DNA of 58,093 nucleotides, taken from positions 1-58,093 of the IMG/VR virus record IMGVR_UViG_3300044712_001655, one strand, 5' to 3'. The notes beneath the pieces are model-generated. The model saw only the letters and a program-made list of their open reading frames with translations. It did no database searches and had not been told where the DNA came from. The translations under genes were made by a program, and so were the position numbers. Source of the stretch: a virus. Below are positions 24,325-33,453 of the stretch, piece after piece. How positions within the stretch are numbered: position 1 is the first letter of the stretch; each line of letters begins with the position of its first letter.

Positions 24325-25083
24325 TTATTCCCATTCCTTTAATATATCAGGTAAAATTTTAGTTTCCCATTCTTGTATGGCCCATTCTAAAGATTTGTCT
24401 AATATTTTTTTGGGTTGTAATCCAGGATGTATCCACTTACCAGCGCTTTTAGGACCACTACTAACAGTTCGATAGACAATTATATCTTTTCTTACGTTGC
24501 CCGTTTTCGTCAATGTTTGATAAAAAGATACCCCCTTTAATGCACTAGTATTTCCTTTTCCTAGAGGTTTACTTTTCCAATCAAATCTATGAATAAGCCC
24601 AGTTTTAGGACTTCCTTGAGAATCATATTCAGTTTTTTTGAAATGTATTTTATTTTCTTTATCGTTTTTATTTTTTCTATTTTCTTGTGCAATGTTTGAT
24701 TTAATTTCTTTAACTATTTGTTGGGCCACGGGTGTCAAAGATGAAGGTTCTTTTGAATATTTAAAAGGTATTATTCTATATTTATGACCCTTTAAAAGAT
24801 CGGGCTTCATATCTTTATTTGAAGGTATACCTTCTTCTATCCAAAGAGCATCCTCGTCCAAATAAACGACATGCACACCGGGCGCTATAGTTTCCCATCC
24901 TAAATTGTCTAAAAATATTTGTCGAGACGAATGTAATTCTGCTTGAGCAAACTCTTCGGCTTTTGCTTTAGTCAAAGCGGCTAAATTTTCTACAGCTTTT
25001 TGTATAGATTGACGAGCAGAAAATTTTAAATCATCGAAATCTTTAGTGATTTCTTCTATATTGATATTAAATTTTAAGTTCAC
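24325..25083 (-). CDS. HK97 gp10-like neck/tail-completion protein, 252 aa
   Basis: A helical N-terminus with many Ala/Lys residues and a C-terminal KWIHPGLQPKKILDKSLEWA resemble the W-x-HPG element of gp10-like tail-completion proteins. The central Lys-rich stretch (residues about 115-150) is an insertion. Tight spacing (2-9 bases) to both neighbours. Confidence 0.6.
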   Translation of the reverse strand: MNLKFNINIEEITKDFDDLKFSARQSIQKAVENLAALTKAKAEEFAQAELHSSRQIFLDNLGWETIAPGVHVVYLDEDALWIEEGIPSNKDMKPDLLKGHKYRIIPFKYSKEPSSLTPVAQQIVKEIKSNIAQENRKNKNDKENKIHFKKTEYDSQGSPKTGLIHRFDWKSKPLGKGNTSALKGVSFYQTLTKTGNVRKDIIVYRTVSSGPKSAGKWIHPGLQPKKILDKSLEWAIQEWETKILPDILKEWE

Positions 25084-25085
25084 TG

Positions 25086-26603
25086 TTATCCTTTCGAAGG
25101 CTTAACAGGCACTCCAGTAGGACTTTGAACTTTTCCTTCTTTCATATCGATCCATCTGACTTTACCGGTGACTGGATCTACAACCTTTTTTTGCCCTTTA
25201 GCATTAATAGAACCTGGCAATAAAGGAGTTCTAGCTACGTGTTCTGTAGTTTGACTTGTAGGTAATTTCCCTAATCCTGGACCTACCGTTCTATCTTCAT
25301 TAACTACCTGATCATCTTCATTAATTACTTGTTTATCTTGTTGAACATTAGTCATATGATCTGGATGAGTAGGGAACGGGTCCCACTCTTTTTCGGGCAT
25401 CAATCCAGCCTGTTCTTGGCCTAAGGGTTTATTAAATCCTAAAAATTTAGCCGTTTCAATCATAAATTTTAACATATTCACATATGATTGATATAATTCA
25501 GGATATTGTGATTTAATTTGTTCTAAAACGGCTTTAGAATTTTTAAATTCTTCTAATGTACTGCCCATTAATTGTAATAAATTTGTTTTATTTCCCGATT
25601 CTATCGGCGCTGAGTCAACATTAGGCTGGGGGCCGCTTCCTACTGACATATCGCCAGGAGTATTTTCTTCGAATCCTGGAACTCTAGAGATACCATCTTC
25701 AGATTCTGTATCTGCTTCAATAACTTCGATAGGATCTTTTTCTTCTGTATTTACGTTCGACGGAATAGGAGCGGGTTCATTATTTGCGTATGAGTCTGTA
25801 GAAGTCCCTAACTCCATAGGTATACTTTCTTCTTTCGATGGATTGGGAAGTACTGGAGGTTGAACAGAAGGATCTATTTGCTCATCACTATCTTGTGTTG
25901 TAAAAGATTGAACTGAAGGGCCGTCCGTTTCTTCTACTTCATTAATATTTTCAATATCTTTCATCTCTTGACAGTAAGGACAATCATCGTCCACATGATT
26001 GTGGTCATATTGCTCTTTACAATAAGGACAATCGTCTAAATCATGATCTTGTTCTTTTCTATTGTCTAATTCTTTACAATATGGACATTCAGAATATTCT
26101 TTATGCTCTTTACAATACGGACACTCTTCTTCTGCGCTTTCTTCTGGTTTCAAATAAGCATCAGATAATTTTTGTTCTTCAGGCGAGGCAGTTCCCGACT
26201 CAGATTTTTCTTGCGTTTTTTTAATTTCTTCTTCCATTGACGGTTCATATTTTAATGCCATATCTTTACCCCTAAATTTAGCGACCAGAAGAGCTTTTCC
26301 ACTTTCAGAAAGAGTATCGCCAATACCCATAGAAACTGTGAGACCTGTAGCTAATTGATAGTCTTTTCTTATTTCTTCAATACTTTCTAAGCTATCAGCA
26401 GAAATAAGATATAGCCCTTGATCTCCTCCAGAAGAATAAACTATACCGCCGTATTGTTTTGCCCATTCGCCAATTATCTCATTACCTAATTGAATACGCT
26501 CTGAAATTTCTTTTAGTTGTTCGGGATCGTCACTTAAAATGGCGCGTCCTACTTTACAGCCGGCTGAATCTGCATCAAAAGAGATAAAAATTTGATTAAT
26601 CAT
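25086..26603 (-). CDS. mCpol/GGDEF-like palm-domain protein with zinc knuckles, 505 aa
   Basis: Residues 5-118 follow the minimal CRISPR-polymerase (mCpol) pattern: FDADSAG (Asp10, Asp12) on the first strand, YSSGGDQG (Asp61) on the central hairpin, and TVSMGIGDTL...LLVAKFRGKD at the end (Lys109, Lys113). In known enzymes these positions bind two metals and the nucleotide. Residues 161-211 carry four CPYC motifs, enough for two zinc sites. The remainder is acidic and disordered with a short helix near 335-375. The gene lies in the virion operon, next to another zinc-ribbon protein. Cyclase activity is possible but unproven; a purely structural role is an alternative. Confidence 0.75.
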   Translation of the reverse strand: MINQIFISFDADSAGCKVGRAILSDDPEQLKEISERIQLGNEIIGEWAKQYGGIVYSSGGDQGLYLISADSLESIEEIRKDYQLATGLTVSMGIGDTLSESGKALLVAKFRGKDMALKYEPSMEEEIKKTQEKSESGTASPEEQKLSDAYLKPEESAEEECPYCKEHKEYSECPYCKELDNRKEQDHDLDDCPYCKEQYDHNHVDDDCPYCQEMKDIENINEVEETDGPSVQSFTTQDSDEQIDPSVQPPVLPNPSKEESIPMELGTSTDSYANNEPAPIPSNVNTEEKDPIEVIEADTESEDGISRVPGFEENTPGDMSVGSGPQPNVDSAPIESGNKTNLLQLMGSTLEEFKNSKAVLEQIKSQYPELYQSYVNMLKFMIETAKFLGFNKPLGQEQAGLMPEKEWDPFPTHPDHMTNVQQDKQVINEDDQVVNEDRTVGPGLGKLPTSQTTEHVARTPLLPGSINAKGQKKVVDPVTGKVRWIDMKEGKVQSPTGVPVKPSKG

Positions 26604-27564
26604 TTTTATTCCTTAATGTTTCTAAAAGCATAGCTATATTTTCTGGGTCCCAGCCCCTACCAAAACGGATTTTTACTCCTGTTTCAGTTTTTTTCATATA
26701 AATTTTCTTATCTCGATCGTCTCCATAACAAATACATCCTGAAAATACTTTTTCATTAAAAATTTCTTTACCGCAATCAGGACAAGAAACTTTTTCGCTT
26801 TTATCTAAGTGGATGTCGAATTCTTTTTTAGCTTTTTTTTGTTCTCGTTTAGCTAAAAATTCTTTTACGGGTGAACCTTTAATTTTTTCTACCTTATTAA
26901 TTGGTTCCACGAAATTAGGTTCTTGTTTAGTAGCCACAGAATTAACAGCTTCAATATCGTTCGCTATTCCTCTAAAATATTCATCTTCTAGCGGGACAGT
27001 AGTTCTAGAGATATTGACTAAATCGGCAAGCTCTTTTAAAAATTTTTGATGAACGCCATCTCGAAGCTCAATTTTTTTATCTACAATTTGATTCACAAGA
27101 GAATGTAAGGCCAAGCGATCGTCTATAATCTTTTGAATTTTCTCTGAAATTTCTATATCTGGACTTTTAGTTTTTAATTCTTCAACTCCATAAAGTTCAT
27201 AGGCGCTCATTATTACTAAGCCTACTCCAGGAATGGATCTATATTTAAAATCTACTATTTTTTTATTGTCAGAAATAATTTCGCCACTATAAACGTCTTT
27301 TTCATGTTTAGTAATTTTTAATAAATTGTTTGAGCCAGATGCTATAGGCAATTCGATGTCTCTATTTTGGCCAATTTCCATAGGAATTAATTCTTTTATC
27401 AATAAAGACATGATAGTACGAGGCACTATTTGCAAAGCCGTTTTGATTTCTTCGTGATCAATAACGGTTTTAGTGCCCGGTTTCCACAATTCAAACTTTT
27501 GTAAAGATTCTAAAAAATCTTCACCTAAAGTTTTATTGATAAAATATTCACTTTTGGAATTCAT
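26596..27564 (-). CDS. Zinc-ribbon virion-operon protein, 322 aa
   Basis: Residues about 257-284 hold CPDCGKEIF...CICYGDD, a zinc ribbon, followed by KIRFGRGWDPENIAMLLETL. The same C-terminal arrangement appears, as far as I recall, in proteins encoded beside mCpol-like genes in other phages. Overlaps the palm-domain gene by eight bases, so the two are translationally coupled and may work together. Function unknown. Confidence 0.7.
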   Translation of the reverse strand: MNSKSEYFINKTLGEDFLESLQKFELWKPGTKTVIDHEEIKTALQIVPRTIMSLLIKELIPMEIGQNRDIELPIASGSNNLLKITKHEKDVYSGEIISDNKKIVDFKYRSIPGVGLVIMSAYELYGVEELKTKSPDIEISEKIQKIIDDRLALHSLVNQIVDKKIELRDGVHQKFLKELADLVNISRTTVPLEDEYFRGIANDIEAVNSVATKQEPNFVEPINKVEKIKGSPVKEFLAKREQKKAKKEFDIHLDKSEKVSCPDCGKEIFNEKVFSGCICYGDDRDKKIYMKKTETGVKIRFGRGWDPENIAMLLETLRNKND

Positions 27565-27573
27565 GTAAATTCC

Positions 27574-27996
27574 TTATTGATTAATTAAATAAGTATTGTC
27601 ATCAATTAAAAAAACTAAAAGGTCAGCGGAAGAAGTTATTATATATTGACTTTCACCACAGGCAATTATTGTCCAGTCGCTAGGCTTACACGGGATACCT
27701 ACGTGCCCAGAAGCATCTGTGACGCCCACTCCTAAAGAAACTATTGCTGTACTTTCTCCTAATGTAACACTTTGCACAGCCGCAGAATTATTATAGATAG
27801 CAACACTTTTTCCCATTGCGGGCAATATTTTATAAGCAGTAGCATCGGTGGTAAATCCGCCAGCTCCGTCATTTAAAGGAATAAGATGTTTACCTATATC
27901 TGTATTTTTAGCTGCGCCAGAAATTTCATTAAAACCTAAATTGTTTATTTGATTTGTATCTAAGGTATGCGATCCGGGAAAATTTCTTTTTTTCAT
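27574..27996 (-). CDS. Small virion structural protein, 140 aa
   Basis: Beta-rich and weakly charged, with a NNSAAVQSVTLGE...GVTDASGHVGIPCKPSDWT pattern that I associate with small phage surface or decoration proteins. It sits in the head-neck gene block. A related late motif variant lies in the end of the upstream gene. Confidence 0.65.
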   Translation of the reverse strand: MKKRNFPGSHTLDTNQINNLGFNEISGAAKNTDIGKHLIPLNDGAGGFTTDATAYKILPAMGKSVAIYNNSAAVQSVTLGESTAIVSLGVGVTDASGHVGIPCKPSDWTIIACGESQYIITSSADLLVFLIDDNTYLINQ

Positions 27997-28027
27997 AACT
28001 ATTTAACTTCCTTATGTTTTAATATAA

Positions 28028-28960
28028 TTAAGATTGCTCTTCATTATCGCTTATATCAGACATATCTACTATAACCGAATGATTAGAGGGGTTTATGGGA
28101 TTTATAGGCGCTTTATTTACTCGCTTAGGATCTTTAGATTTCAACTGATTTTGTTGATTTCCTCGATTTTGATTATGATAAATATATTCCCTTACAGCAA
28201 TGGCGTGATAGGGCATTCTTTCAGGTCTTCTTAATCCGTCTTCGCCAGTAATATTAGTCACTCGGACTTCTTTAGGCAAAAAAGTGATATACCAATATGA
28301 TTTGTAAAGATATCGAATAGAATATATTCTTCCTTTACCTGTATTTGTATCGATACCAGGATTTTTACCGCCGGCCAACCAACGAATATTACCATCCTTA
28401 GTGATACAATAATCAATATTTTCTTTATACTCTATATTACGACTATCTGTAATAGGAAGTTCTAGCTTAACTATCGGAAACATTGGCACATTATCAATTC
28501 CTGGTTGATAGTCCATTTTTTGTGGATTTGACACAAGGACATCTACGTCGGGGTCTGCTACATAAATACGATCTCCGGGAGATAAATAGATACGATCTCC
28601 GTCGGCTAATCCATCTTTATTGTAAAATCTAGGTAAAACTAGCCTACTCTCTGAAGGATCTAAAAAACCAGAATTGCCCTGTTTACGATCTCGGCTATTA
28701 TCTGTCATCGTAGCAGTAAATTTTCCAGCACATCGGTAAATAAATCCATTAGAAGTAATTGTATCAACCCCATCATTCCTATGATAGTCGCCCCGGTCAT
28801 TTTGACCTATGGGACTAGGGACGCCCTTATAGTGGAAATATTCTACACCTAAACCGGTTACAAAATTGTCCAAACGATCAGCGTCAAATGACTCCTGGAT
28901 ATATGGACTATTTCTATCGATTGTGTCGGCTTGATTGCCTTTAGGCTGTTTATTTGACAC
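28028..28960 (-). CDS. Putative neck/head-closure structural protein, 310 aa
   Basis: Starts with GTG at 28960, with AGGAG nine bases upstream; there is no better ATG. The body is beta-rich with many Tyr/Asp (KDGLADGDRIYLSPGDRIYV), and the C-terminal 60 residues are polar and probably disordered. Function is inferred from location between head and tail genes. Its start overlaps the stop of the 54-aa gene upstream. Confidence 0.65.
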   Translation of the reverse strand: MSNKQPKGNQADTIDRNSPYIQESFDADRLDNFVTGLGVEYFHYKGVPSPIGQNDRGDYHRNDGVDTITSNGFIYRCAGKFTATMTDNSRDRKQGNSGFLDPSESRLVLPRFYNKDGLADGDRIYLSPGDRIYVADPDVDVLVSNPQKMDYQPGIDNVPMFPIVKLELPITDSRNIEYKENIDYCITKDGNIRWLAGGKNPGIDTNTGKGRIYSIRYLYKSYWYITFLPKEVRVTNITGEDGLRRPERMPYHAIAVREYIYHNQNRGNQQNQLKSKDPKRVNKAPINPINPSNHSVIVDMSDISDNEEQS

Positions 28961-29114
28961 TTACTTGGGCTCCTAAACATGAATCGGACAATTCTTTTAA
29001 TTTTTCGTCTTTTTCTTTGTGCAAACCTATTAAAATTTTTATAACCTCTTGTATAGTTATATCATTGGTTCTTTTTTTATTCTTTTTAAATTTAACTTTA
29101 GTTCGGTCTAGCAT
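28950..29114 (-). CDS. Small basic protein, 54 aa
   Basis: ATG at 29114 follows a perfect AGGAGG, and TAA ends at 28950, overlapping the next start by 11 bases. Basic N-terminus (RTKVKFKKNKKR) and a charged helix (KEKDEKLKELSD). Probably a small assembly factor; no family recognised. Confidence 0.65.
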   Translation of the reverse strand: MLDRTKVKFKKNKKRTNDITIQEVIKILIGLHKEKDEKLKELSDSCLGAQVSVK

Positions 29115-29118
29115 CTCA

Positions 29119-29625
29119 CTAACCTCCTATCATTAATTTTTTAACTCCATAAGAAATAGCAGCTTCGGCAGTCGCCTTAGCCATAGATTTTTTAAATTCC
29201 TTAGGGATATCAATATTTTGTATTAAAATAGATTCGTTTGTGATAAGTCCAGTTACGGAACCTAATTTAATATTATGTTTTGTTAATTGCCATTCTATAG
29301 TATCGTCTTGCTTTATAGAATAGATATCGTGTCCAGATTTAATTAAATCTTCAGAAAGAAAATGAGTATGTTTATCGACAGATGGTTCGCCTATAAAGGG
29401 TTCACTTTTTTGCATTATCAATTGAAGGTCTGGATATTTTTTTTCTAAGTCATATTTTACGATAGCGGGATGACTGCCGGCGGCTAAAACTTCTTCTTTA
29501 TAACTACCGCGAATTTTACCGACTCCCATCCAGAATCCGCCTTTAGTTCTTAATAAATGTATAGGTCTTCCATGTAAAGATCCTATTTCTTCAACTGTGT
29601 CAATTTCATTTGGTTCTATTATCAT
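29119..29625 (-). CDS. Virion-operon hypothetical protein, 168 aa
   Basis: Mixed alpha/beta sequence with HGRPIHLLRTKGGFWMGVGK near the N-terminus and a C-terminal helix MAKATAEAAISYGVKKL. Family not recognised. It is one base from the end of the upstream three-domain protein, so the two are made together. Confidence 0.65.
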   Translation of the reverse strand: MIIEPNEIDTVEEIGSLHGRPIHLLRTKGGFWMGVGKIRGSYKEEVLAAGSHPAIVKYDLEKKYPDLQLIMQKSEPFIGEPSVDKHTHFLSEDLIKSGHDIYSIKQDDTIEWQLTKHNIKLGSVTGLITNESILIQNIDIPKEFKKSMAKATAEAAISYGVKKLMIGG

Positions 29626-29626
29626 A

Positions 29627-31099
29627 TTATTTTCCTTTTAAGGCTCCTTTGATTCTTTGTACGTACCAATGTTTGGAGAAATCGGCATTCTTTTTACCTT
29701 CTTTATATGTTCCTCTGATGCCGTTTAACCAAGCATATGCTAATTTATTAGGATCTTGTCCGAAATGATGTTCTAATCTAGCCATATGAGCGTCAGCTAC
29801 TTGCTGCATAAATTTTGGGTTTGTTTTTATATAGTTATGTAAATCTTGCCCATGTAAATTTTGGACTTTTTGATGTTCTTTTCTGATATTTGGATTGAGT
29901 CTGACGGTTTCTCGAATCGTAGATGGCATTAATGCGTATTCCCCAACGGCCGATTCTCCTTGATGAATACCTAAAACTGGTTTATGATTTGTATTTTTCC
30001 CGCCGCTGCTTTCTATTGAAGAAATAGCTCTTAGCATATGTGTTCGAGAGTAATTATTTTCTGAAACAGGAGCGGTCGGCTCTTTAGCTATAGGGGAGGC
30101 CATTAAAGAGCCCGCTAAGGCCGCCGTTGCTAAATATTTTGGGAGACTTTTTTCTAATTCTTCATCGAATTGATAAATAACTTTCGTTCCGTTTTCTATA
30201 GTTAATGGGCCGAACTCTATTTCTTCTGAACGAATTCCATTTTTTAAAATATCGTCGTAAATCTCTTTACTTATAGTAATATGAGGCATAAATTTCTTAT
30301 AAACAGTGCCTCGGTCTTTATAGAAATTGTAAAACTCTTCATAATTTTTAGGCAATTTATTTATTATCAACATATAGAAATCATGATTATTAATTTCAGA
30401 GTGGAATATTTCAGGAGAAAATTCTAATTCAGAAGGATCTGGAGAGATAATATTTAATTCTTTAACTTTTTCTTTTACCTGTCCATATTCAAATTCTTTT
30501 ACATTATTGAATATTTTCAAGGACATATGTAAGCCAATATTACCTTCTAATTTTTTTTGCCCTTTAATAGTAACTGGAAATAAGATATCGCAATGGGATT
30601 TAGCATTTTCTATGTAATTTTTATCTACACCAATTTTAGTCTCTGATTTTTCTAATTGAAAATTATGAGAAAAATACCCTATTTCGCCCGGAAGACTACA
30701 GTAATCATTATATGGTTTTTTATTGTACCAAGTAGAGCCTTCTCCTGAAATTTGACTTCCTTTAAAATCTCCATTGATAAATTGTAATATATGTTTATTA
30801 CCATCTGAAACGATACAGCTTTCTTGTCCTAAATTAAACGCTAAATCTAATAATTGGTTAATTTGCGTAGGATCGGTTAGGTAAATTAATATGCTTTTAT
30901 CGGGAATATCGAAACAAGAATAAATAGGATGGGCGTCGAAGCCGGCCTTTTGTAAATTCGATAAAACTTGTTCATGATTTAAATGTAAATTTTTATATTT
31001 AGGATGTATAGGATTTTCAGCCGAAAAGATAAAATGAGGCCCATTTATTTTGTCTTTATGGTATTTAATAGTATTAATTAAAGCTTGGGCTATACTCAT
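29627..31099 (-). CDS. Three-domain protein: DUF3293-like, 2H phosphoesterase, lytic transglycosylase, 490 aa
   Basis: Residues about 20-135 resemble the DUF3293-type N-terminal domain of some virion proteins (FIFSAENP...GQESCIVSDG). Residues 180-305 show the two motifs of the 2H phosphoesterase superfamily, H191-M-S193 and H273-I-T275, each in a beta-strand context (GLHMSLKIF, PHITISKEI). Residues 350-490 look like a soluble lytic transglycosylase, with the catalytic Glu363 in SSIESSGG and GEYALMPST after it. 2H enzymes open cyclic phosphodiesters, and anti-CBASS protein Acb1 is one. The transglycosylase would locally cut peptidoglycan during entry. A virion-borne enzyme is a good inference from context. 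Confidence 0.8.
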   Translation of the reverse strand: MSIAQALINTIKYHKDKINGPHFIFSAENPIHPKYKNLHLNHEQVLSNLQKAGFDAHPIYSCFDIPDKSILIYLTDPTQINQLLDLAFNLGQESCIVSDGNKHILQFINGDFKGSQISGEGSTWYNKKPYNDYCSLPGEIGYFSHNFQLEKSETKIGVDKNYIENAKSHCDILFPVTIKGQKKLEGNIGLHMSLKIFNNVKEFEYGQVKEKVKELNIISPDPSELEFSPEIFHSEINNHDFYMLIINKLPKNYEEFYNFYKDRGTVYKKFMPHITISKEIYDDILKNGIRSEEIEFGPLTIENGTKVIYQFDEELEKSLPKYLATAALAGSLMASPIAKEPTAPVSENNYSRTHMLRAISSIESSGGKNTNHKPVLGIHQGESAVGEYALMPSTIRETVRLNPNIRKEHQKVQNLHGQDLHNYIKTNPKFMQQVADAHMARLEHHFGQDPNKLAYAWLNGIRGTYKEGKKNADFSKHWYVQRIKGALKGK

Positions 31100-31105
31100 A
31101 GTTAA

Positions 31106-32089
31106 TTATAAAACTCCTAAAAACTCATTAACCTGTTGAATACATTGAAGATTATTATTCTTCCAATCGAATTCTTTAATGTGTAATAATTCTATGCCTT
31201 TAGATTTGAAGTACTCGTCTTTAATTTGGTGATAGTTTTGAACGTCTTCTAGGGGCCAATGTTTACGACCCTTACGAAGATTTTCAGGAGAGTGCCAATA
31301 ATTACCATCAAATTCTATACCTTTGTTGAGGTCTGGGATATAAATATCGACATCGAATCCAGTAATGTGAGGTTTATTTTCGATTGCGATATGTCTATGG
31401 CGTAACTTTTTAGTATTAGGAAATTTTTGTTTTACGATTTCAAATAAGACTATTTCATCTTTAGAAGAAGTTCTACCAAGTTTCATATGGGAACAAACTT
31501 CGTCTAAAATATTTAAATCCGTAGCTGCCGCATAAGCTCCACTAGCATTTTGTATAAAATCTGTTCGGGTATTATATTTTAATGCTTCTAATTTAATTTT
31601 TTCGGGATCGTCCCATTTTATTTCCCAAATAGAAGCCATATGTTGACAAATTTCGTCGATTAATCCTTTTCCATATGCGGCGTTACAGGCTTGCGGACTA
31701 TTCTTATGAAATTCTGCTTTTGTAGAATATTTTAAAGCTTCTTCTTGAAGGCGTTCTTTTGTCCAATAATTTGAAGGAACTCTAATACGATCCATATGCG
31801 AACAAATTTCATCTAATAGTCCTTGTATTGATGCTGATCTATAGGCGGGCCAATTATGTTTACAGAAATCTTTTCTATTGTCAAATTTTTGTGCAGCTTC
31901 TATTAGTACTTTTTTAGTCCATTTTTTATTGTAGACCATTCTTTTTGGCATATGGGAACATACTTCTTTTAAAATTTTTAAACTTTTTGCAGCTTCATAA
32001 TATTTACTCGAAAATGTGTAAAAATCAGTTTTATTATCATATTTTAAAGCTTCTTGCGTTACATTTTCGATAGTATATATTTTTTTCAT
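31106..32089 (-). CDS. Free-standing homing endonuclease with four tandem repeats, 327 aa
   Basis: Four repeats of about 50 residues cover residues 8-205. Each has (E)ALKY-x-T/N-R-x-DF, then AY-x-AA, and ends in ILDEVCSHM or close to it. They look like DNA-binding helical repeats. The C-terminal 110 residues (GFDVDIYIPDLNKGIEFDG, YWHS, later HIKEFDW) match the PD-(D/E)XK/Vsr-like nuclease fold found in some phage homing enzymes. It interrupts the virion operon between the 32096 and 29627 genes, as a mobile gene would. Confidence 0.8.
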   Translation of the reverse strand: MKKIYTIENVTQEALKYDNKTDFYTFSSKYYEAAKSLKILKEVCSHMPKRMVYNKKWTKKVLIEAAQKFDNRKDFCKHNWPAYRSASIQGLLDEICSHMDRIRVPSNYWTKERLQEEALKYSTKAEFHKNSPQACNAAYGKGLIDEICQHMASIWEIKWDDPEKIKLEALKYNTRTDFIQNASGAYAAATDLNILDEVCSHMKLGRTSSKDEIVLFEIVKQKFPNTKKLRHRHIAIENKPHITGFDVDIYIPDLNKGIEFDGNYWHSPENLRKGRKHWPLEDVQNYHQIKDEYFKSKGIELLHIKEFDWKNNNLQCIQQVNEFLGVL

Positions 32090-32095
32090 AATTAA

Positions 32096-32926
32096 TTACA
32101 ACACTCCAACGAATATCCTATTGGCAAATATTGCTTTTAATTTTTTAATTATTTCATGTTTTTTAAGCTCTAAGCGTTCAATTCGAGCGTCATACACTCT
32201 AGGCCCAGGACCCGAAGAAGATTGGCTGATGCCGTCCTGCGATTGGCTTTGCGAATTATAAATATTGGATTGTGCGATTTCGTCTAATAGGGCAATAGAA
32301 GCAATACATCCGATTAATTCATTGACGGGAATTGGAACTTGTCCTTCTTTATTGGATAATCCGGCAGTATACAAAATTTGCCAATACGCGCTTACCCACT
32401 GTAAACCATCGATAATACTCAGGAAAGCGATGCCGGCATTTCCAACCGCGCCCTGAACCTGATTTATACCATATGCTGCCAATAGAGGAATAACATTGAT
32501 TAAATTTTTACTAAAATTCGTAGTTTCAATCCACGTAGGAGGTATTTCGAAAATATTATTTCCATCAGCACTGGTTATAGCCAATTGTTCTATTGAAATA
32601 ATTGGGCCGTGTTCAGCCATTAAATGAATATAAGATTTATATAAGTTATGGTCAAAAGGTAATTTTTGTTTAAATGATTCTCTATTTATATTTCTACCTA
32701 AAAGTATTTCAGCTTCATTGACAGCTAAATTAATACGATCTTTTAATTCATCGTCAGAAAAGGAATCTCCATTTCTATATTTTAATGGAACACCTTTTAA
32801 AAAACGACTTTTAAGTTTTTCTGGACTCAGAATAGGTTCACAGCGAGAAAATAAGCCAGAAGTATCTACAGCATGTACGGGATAAATAGCTGTCCCGTAA
32901 TTTTTACTTTGTGTGAAATTTGACAT
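32096..32926 (-). CDS. Putative head-tail connector protein, 276 aa
   Basis: Helical protein with an N-terminal region (residues 45-90) that contains NEAEILLGRNINRE and a long hydrophobic middle (INVIPLLAAYGINQVQGAVGNAGIAFLSIIDGLQ, given here only in part as NVIPLLAAYG). It lies directly after the small structural gene at 32936 in the connector region. The role is inferred from gene order and general helical architecture. Confidence 0.6.
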   Translation of the reverse strand: MSNFTQSKNYGTAIYPVHAVDTSGLFSRCEPILSPEKLKSRFLKGVPLKYRNGDSFSDDELKDRINLAVNEAEILLGRNINRESFKQKLPFDHNLYKSYIHLMAEHGPIISIEQLAITSADGNNIFEIPPTWIETTNFSKNLINVIPLLAAYGINQVQGAVGNAGIAFLSIIDGLQWVSAYWQILYTAGLSNKEGQVPIPVNELIGCIASIALLDEIAQSNIYNSQSQSQDGISQSSSGPGPRVYDARIERLELKKHEIIKKLKAIFANRIFVGVL

Positions 32927-32935
32927 ATTTAATCC

Positions 32936-33334
32936 TTAGCACATTCCGCTATCTTCTGGATATTCTACATTAATTAAGTTCATGGCACTAAATTTTCTCG
33001 TATTAGCCCCTTCAATAATAGTAAATATCACATTTCCACTAGCGGGCAATTGATTGGCGTTCAAAGATACGCTCCAAATAGATTTATCATCCGACTCTTG
33101 AGAAGCGGTTAAAGTGATTACCTGACTATCATCTATGGAAGGAAAAGTGACTAATACGCTAGCGGGCTGATTAATAACGCCCGATCCTGCCATATATCTT
33201 AAACCAGATCTATCTAAGTCAACTAATTGAAAATACAACACATTTGCTTCTTTGGCCCTTATTGTCCATTGATTAACGTAGTCTAAACTATTGATATTAC
33301 TAAAATTTATTATAGATTTTGCATAAAGTCGCAT
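32936..33334 (-). CDS. Small virion structural protein, 132 aa
   Basis: Beta-sandwich-like sequence (VLYFQLVDLDRSGLRYM, VLVTFPSIDDSQVITLTAS) with an ordered, weakly charged body. It is the first gene of the neck/tail operon and has a late motif 30 bases upstream. Probably a connector or decoration protein; no exact family. Confidence 0.65.
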   Translation of the reverse strand: MRLYAKSIINFSNINSLDYVNQWTIRAKEANVLYFQLVDLDRSGLRYMAGSGVINQPASVLVTFPSIDDSQVITLTASQESDDKSIWSVSLNANQLPASGNVIFTIIEGANTRKFSAMNLINVEYPEDSGMC

Positions 33335-33363
33335 GAAAACACTCCTAGTGCAGTATAGTCTTA

Positions 33364-33373
33364 CTTAAGATTA
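33364..33373 (-). promoter_or_regulatory. Late motif TAATCTTAAG
   Basis: Minus-strand TAATCTTAAG in the 181-base divergent gap 33335-33515, 29 bases before the start at 33334. It shares the gap with the sigma70-like promoter for the dTMP kinase gene. Confidence 0.65.
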
Positions 33374-33453
33374 CTTGTTATCTATTTACCATAGTATATA
33401 TCTATATTTATCATATTTAAAATATTAATAAAAGCAATAATTTATGTTTTTTA

